A stretch of 25,052 nucleotides of DNA from positions 1-25,052 of the forward strand of contig DCDI01000027.1 of the NCBI GenBank assembly GCA_002316345.1, written 5' to 3'. Positions 22,886 to 25,052 of the stretch are shown here, in pieces. The position numbers and the translations under genes are program-made. Positions within the stretch are counted from its first letter, which is position 1; every line of letters starts with the position of its first letter. This DNA is from Phyllobacteriaceae bacterium UBA1059 (GTDB lineage: Bacteria > Pseudomonadota > Alphaproteobacteria > Rhizobiales > Rhizobiaceae). The notes beneath the pieces were generated by a model. The model was given only the letters and a program-made list of their open reading frames with translations, did not search any database and was not told the origin of the DNA.

Positions 22886-25052
22886 ATGAAAAAAGGCGAT
22901 CATCTCTTTCTCGTCGACGGCTCCGGCTACATCTTCCGCGCTTACCATGCGCTGCCGCCGCTTACCCGCAAGTCCGACGGGCTGCCGGTGGGCGCTGTCT
23001 CCGGCTTCTGCAACATGCTGTGGAAGCTGGTGCGCGATGCGCGCGACACGGATGTCGGCATCGTGCCGACGCACTTCGCCGTCATTTTCGATTATTCCTC
23101 GAAGACGTTCCGCAACGAGCTGTTTTCTGAATACAAGGCCAATCGCTCCGCGCCGCCAGACGACCTGATCCCGCAGTTCGGTTTGATCCGTCAGGCGACG
23201 CGCGCCTTCGATCTGCCCTGCATTGAGATGGAAGGGTTTGAGGCCGACGACATCATCGCGACCTATTGCCGGATGGCCTGTGAGGCCGGCGCGGACACCA
23301 CGATCGTCTCGTCCGACAAGGACCTGATGCAGCTCGTCGGCGCATCCGTGCAGATGTACGATCCGATGAAGGACAAGCAGATCGGCGTGGCCGAGGTCAT
23401 CGAGAAATGGGGCGTACCGCCTGAAAAGATGATCGACCTGCAGGCGCTGACCGGCGATTCCGTGGACAATGTGCCGGGTGTGCCGGGCATCGGGCCAAAG
23501 ACCGCTGCCCAGCTCTTGGAAGAGTTCGGCGACCTCGACACGCTGCTGGCGCGTGCTTCCGAGATCAAGCAGAACAAGCGCCGCGAAACCATTATCGCCA
23601 ATGCCGACAATGCCCGCGTGTCGCGCGAGCTGGTGAAGCTGCGCAACGATGCGCCCCTGCCCGAGACGCTGGATGAACTGACGCTGCGGCCGGTCAACGG
23701 CCCGATGCTGATCTCCTATCTCAAGGCCATGGAGTTCACGTCGCTGACTCGCCGCGTGGCGGAAACCACCGGCACCGACGCCAATGCCATCACGGCCGGC
23801 ACGGTGACGCTGGAAGGGTTTGAGACCGCGCATGGGCCGGACCTCGACGCCACGCCAACCACAGTATCGACCAACGCAAAAGCGGACACCGGTGCAGCCT
23901 CCGGCGAAAAGACGCCGGCAGCTCTCGCCGAACGCCGCGCACAGGCTGGCGCCGGCCAGACGATCGACCTTTCAGCCTATCGCACCATCCGCGACCAGGC
24001 CGGGCTCGATACGCTGATCGCCGAGGCCTATGCGGCCGGTGTCGTCGGCTTCGATCTCCAGATGACCTCGATCGACCCGATGCTGGCGGAAATCACCGGC
24101 ATCACGCTCGGCACTGGCGCCGGCCAGGCCGGCTACATCCCCGCCGGGCACAAGTCGCAGGACAATGATCTGCTCGGCTCGGGCCGGATGGATGGCCAAC
24201 TTTCGCTTAAGGCCGCGCTTGAGGCGCTCGGGCCGCTTTTGTCCGATCCGTCGGTGCTGAAGGTCGGCCACAACCTCAAGGCCGAATATATGCTCCTGTC
24301 GCGCCACAACATCGCACTGGAAGCTTTCGACGACATCATGCTGATGTCCTATGTGCTCGATGCCGGTTCCGGCAACCACACGCTGGACGCGCTGGCGCAG
24401 CGTTGGCTCGGCCATGCCGCCACGACGGTGAAGGACCTGCTCGGTTCGGGGCGCTCCGGCATCAGCTTCGACCGGCTGGAGCTTGAACGCGCAACCCAAG
24501 CCGCCGGCGAGCAAGCCGATCTGTCCCTGCGGCTGTGGTCGATCCTCAAGCCGCGACTGGTCGCGGAAGGTCTCGTTTCGATCTATCAGCGGCTGGAACG
24601 CCCGCTGGTTTCCACGCTGGCGCGAATGGAAAGCCGCGGCATCGCGATCGACCGCCAGATGCTGTCGCGTCTGTCCGGCGAGCTGGCGCAAAAGGCCGCC
24701 GGTCTCGAGGACGAGATCTACAAGGCCGCCGGCGAGAGTTTCACCATCGGCTCACCCAAGCAGCTCGGCGACATCCTGTTCGGCAAGCTCGGTCTGCCGG
24801 GCGGCGCTAAGACCAAGACCGGCCAGTGGTCGACCTCCGCCCAGGTGCTGGAAGAACTGGCGGCCGAAGGGCACGATCTGCCGCGCAAGATCGTCGACTG
24901 GCGGCAGCTAACGAAGCTGAAATCGACCTATACCGATGCCCTGCCCGGTTATGTGCATCCCGAAACGCGGCGCGTGCACACATCCTACTCGATGGCGTCG
25001 ACCTCGACCGGCCGTTTGTCGTCGACCGAGCCGAACCTTCAGAATATCCCGA
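22886..25052 (+). CDS. polA: DNA polymerase I, partial at window end; proofreading site degenerate
   Basis: The first 722 residues are present and the frame is open to the window end. The 5'-nuclease domain (about 1-295) has LVDGSGYIFRAYHAL, EADDIIATY and SSDKDLMQL, with the helix-hairpin-helix VPGVPGIGPKTAAQLL at 196-211. A Pro/Ala-rich linker follows. The 3'-5' exonuclease-like domain (about 360-555) is structurally recognisable, but its active site is altered. D390 is kept; the next Glu is Q392; the position of E. coli D424 is E467; Y497 and D501 correspond to A539 and Q543. The polymerase domain starts about 565 (YQRLERPLVSTLARME) and includes STGRLSSTEPNLQNIP just before the edge. It should fill gaps in repair and remove Okazaki primers, probably without proofreading. 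The ribosome site is weak (AGGCG). Confidence 0.96.
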   Translation, partial: MKKGDHLFLVDGSGYIFRAYHALPPLTRKSDGLPVGAVSGFCNMLWKLVRDARDTDVGIVPTHFAVIFDYSSKTFRNELFSEYKANRSAPPDDLIPQFGLIRQATRAFDLPCIEMEGFEADDIIATYCRMACEAGADTTIVSSDKDLMQLVGASVQMYDPMKDKQIGVAEVIEKWGVPPEKMIDLQALTGDSVDNVPGVPGIGPKTAAQLLEEFGDLDTLLARASEIKQNKRRETIIANADNARVSRELVKLRNDAPLPETLDELTLRPVNGPMLISYLKAMEFTSLTRRVAETTGTDANAITAGTVTLEGFETAHGPDLDATPTTVSTNAKADTGAASGEKTPAALAERRAQAGAGQTIDLSAYRTIRDQAGLDTLIAEAYAAGVVGFDLQMTSIDPMLAEITGITLGTGAGQAGYIPAGHKSQDNDLLGSGRMDGQLSLKAALEALGPLLSDPSVLKVGHNLKAEYMLLSRHNIALEAFDDIMLMSYVLDAGSGNHTLDALAQRWLGHAATTVKDLLGSGRSGISFDRLELERATQAAGEQADLSLRLWSILKPRLVAEGLVSIYQRLERPLVSTLARMESRGIAIDRQMLSRLSGELAQKAAGLEDEIYKAAGESFTIGSPKQLGDILFGKLGLPGGAKTKTGQWSTSAQVLEELAAEGHDLPRKIVDWRQLTKLKSTYTDALPGYVHPETRRVHTSYSMASTSTGRLSSTEPNLQNIP

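Overview
The window looks like chromosome of a GC-rich alphaproteobacterium of the Rhizobiales (Hyphomicrobiales), most likely Rhizobiaceae or a close relative. This rests on the gene families (HWE histidine kinase, multiple Ku proteins with LigD, siroheme CysG with DUF2849/DUF934 and a sulfite reductase, a DUF305 protein) and on promoters of the alphaproteobacterial EcfG type. I see no insertion sequence, integrase, CRISPR array, tRNA or rRNA.

Layout. 1-248: C-terminal end of an aldo/keto reductase. 245-2203 (-): soluble three-PAS HWE histidine kinase. 2459-4897 (+): gyrB, followed directly by mpg (3-methyladenine glycosylase), which has no ordinary start codon. 5547-9010 (+): ku-ligD operon, the core of bacterial non-homologous end joining (NHEJ). 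9014-9832 (-): a second ku, tail to tail with ligD. 10040-10429 (+): exported DUF305 protein behind a CueR/HmrR-like copper promoter. 10599-10796 (+): a 65-residue unknown protein. 10793-15581 (-): sulfate-assimilation operon cysG-DUF2849-cysI-cysH-DUF934. 15893-16642 (-): SDR oxidoreductase. 16746-18932 (-): class A penicillin-binding protein 1A. 19096-20199 (+): acyltransferase-3 membrane protein. 20206-22220 (-): M20 dipeptidase and RNase D-like exonuclease with an ATGA overlap. 22607-22801 (+): 64-residue disordered protein. 22886-end (+): polA, cut by the window edge.

The main pattern I found is regulatory. Four genes or operons (HWE kinase, ku1-ligD, ku2, the 65-residue protein) each have GGAAC, a spacer of exactly 16 nt, and NNTT (CGTT, CTTT, AGTT, AGTT) just upstream. 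This matches the promoter of the alphaproteobacterial general stress sigma factor EcfG/RpoE2. HWE/HisKA2 kinases are the family that feeds the PhyR-NepR-EcfG switch, so the 0-11 kb part may be a small general-stress island joining a stress sensor to double-strand-break repair. A fifth, weaker match lies at 22556-22580.

The other strong observation is in polA. The proofreading-exonuclease domain is present, but four of the five residues aligned to the E. coli catalytic set are replaced, so this DNA polymerase I probably does not proofread. Genes are tightly packed, and several convergent pairs end within a few bases of each other or share stop-codon bases. All calls were made by reading the sequence; no database search was run.
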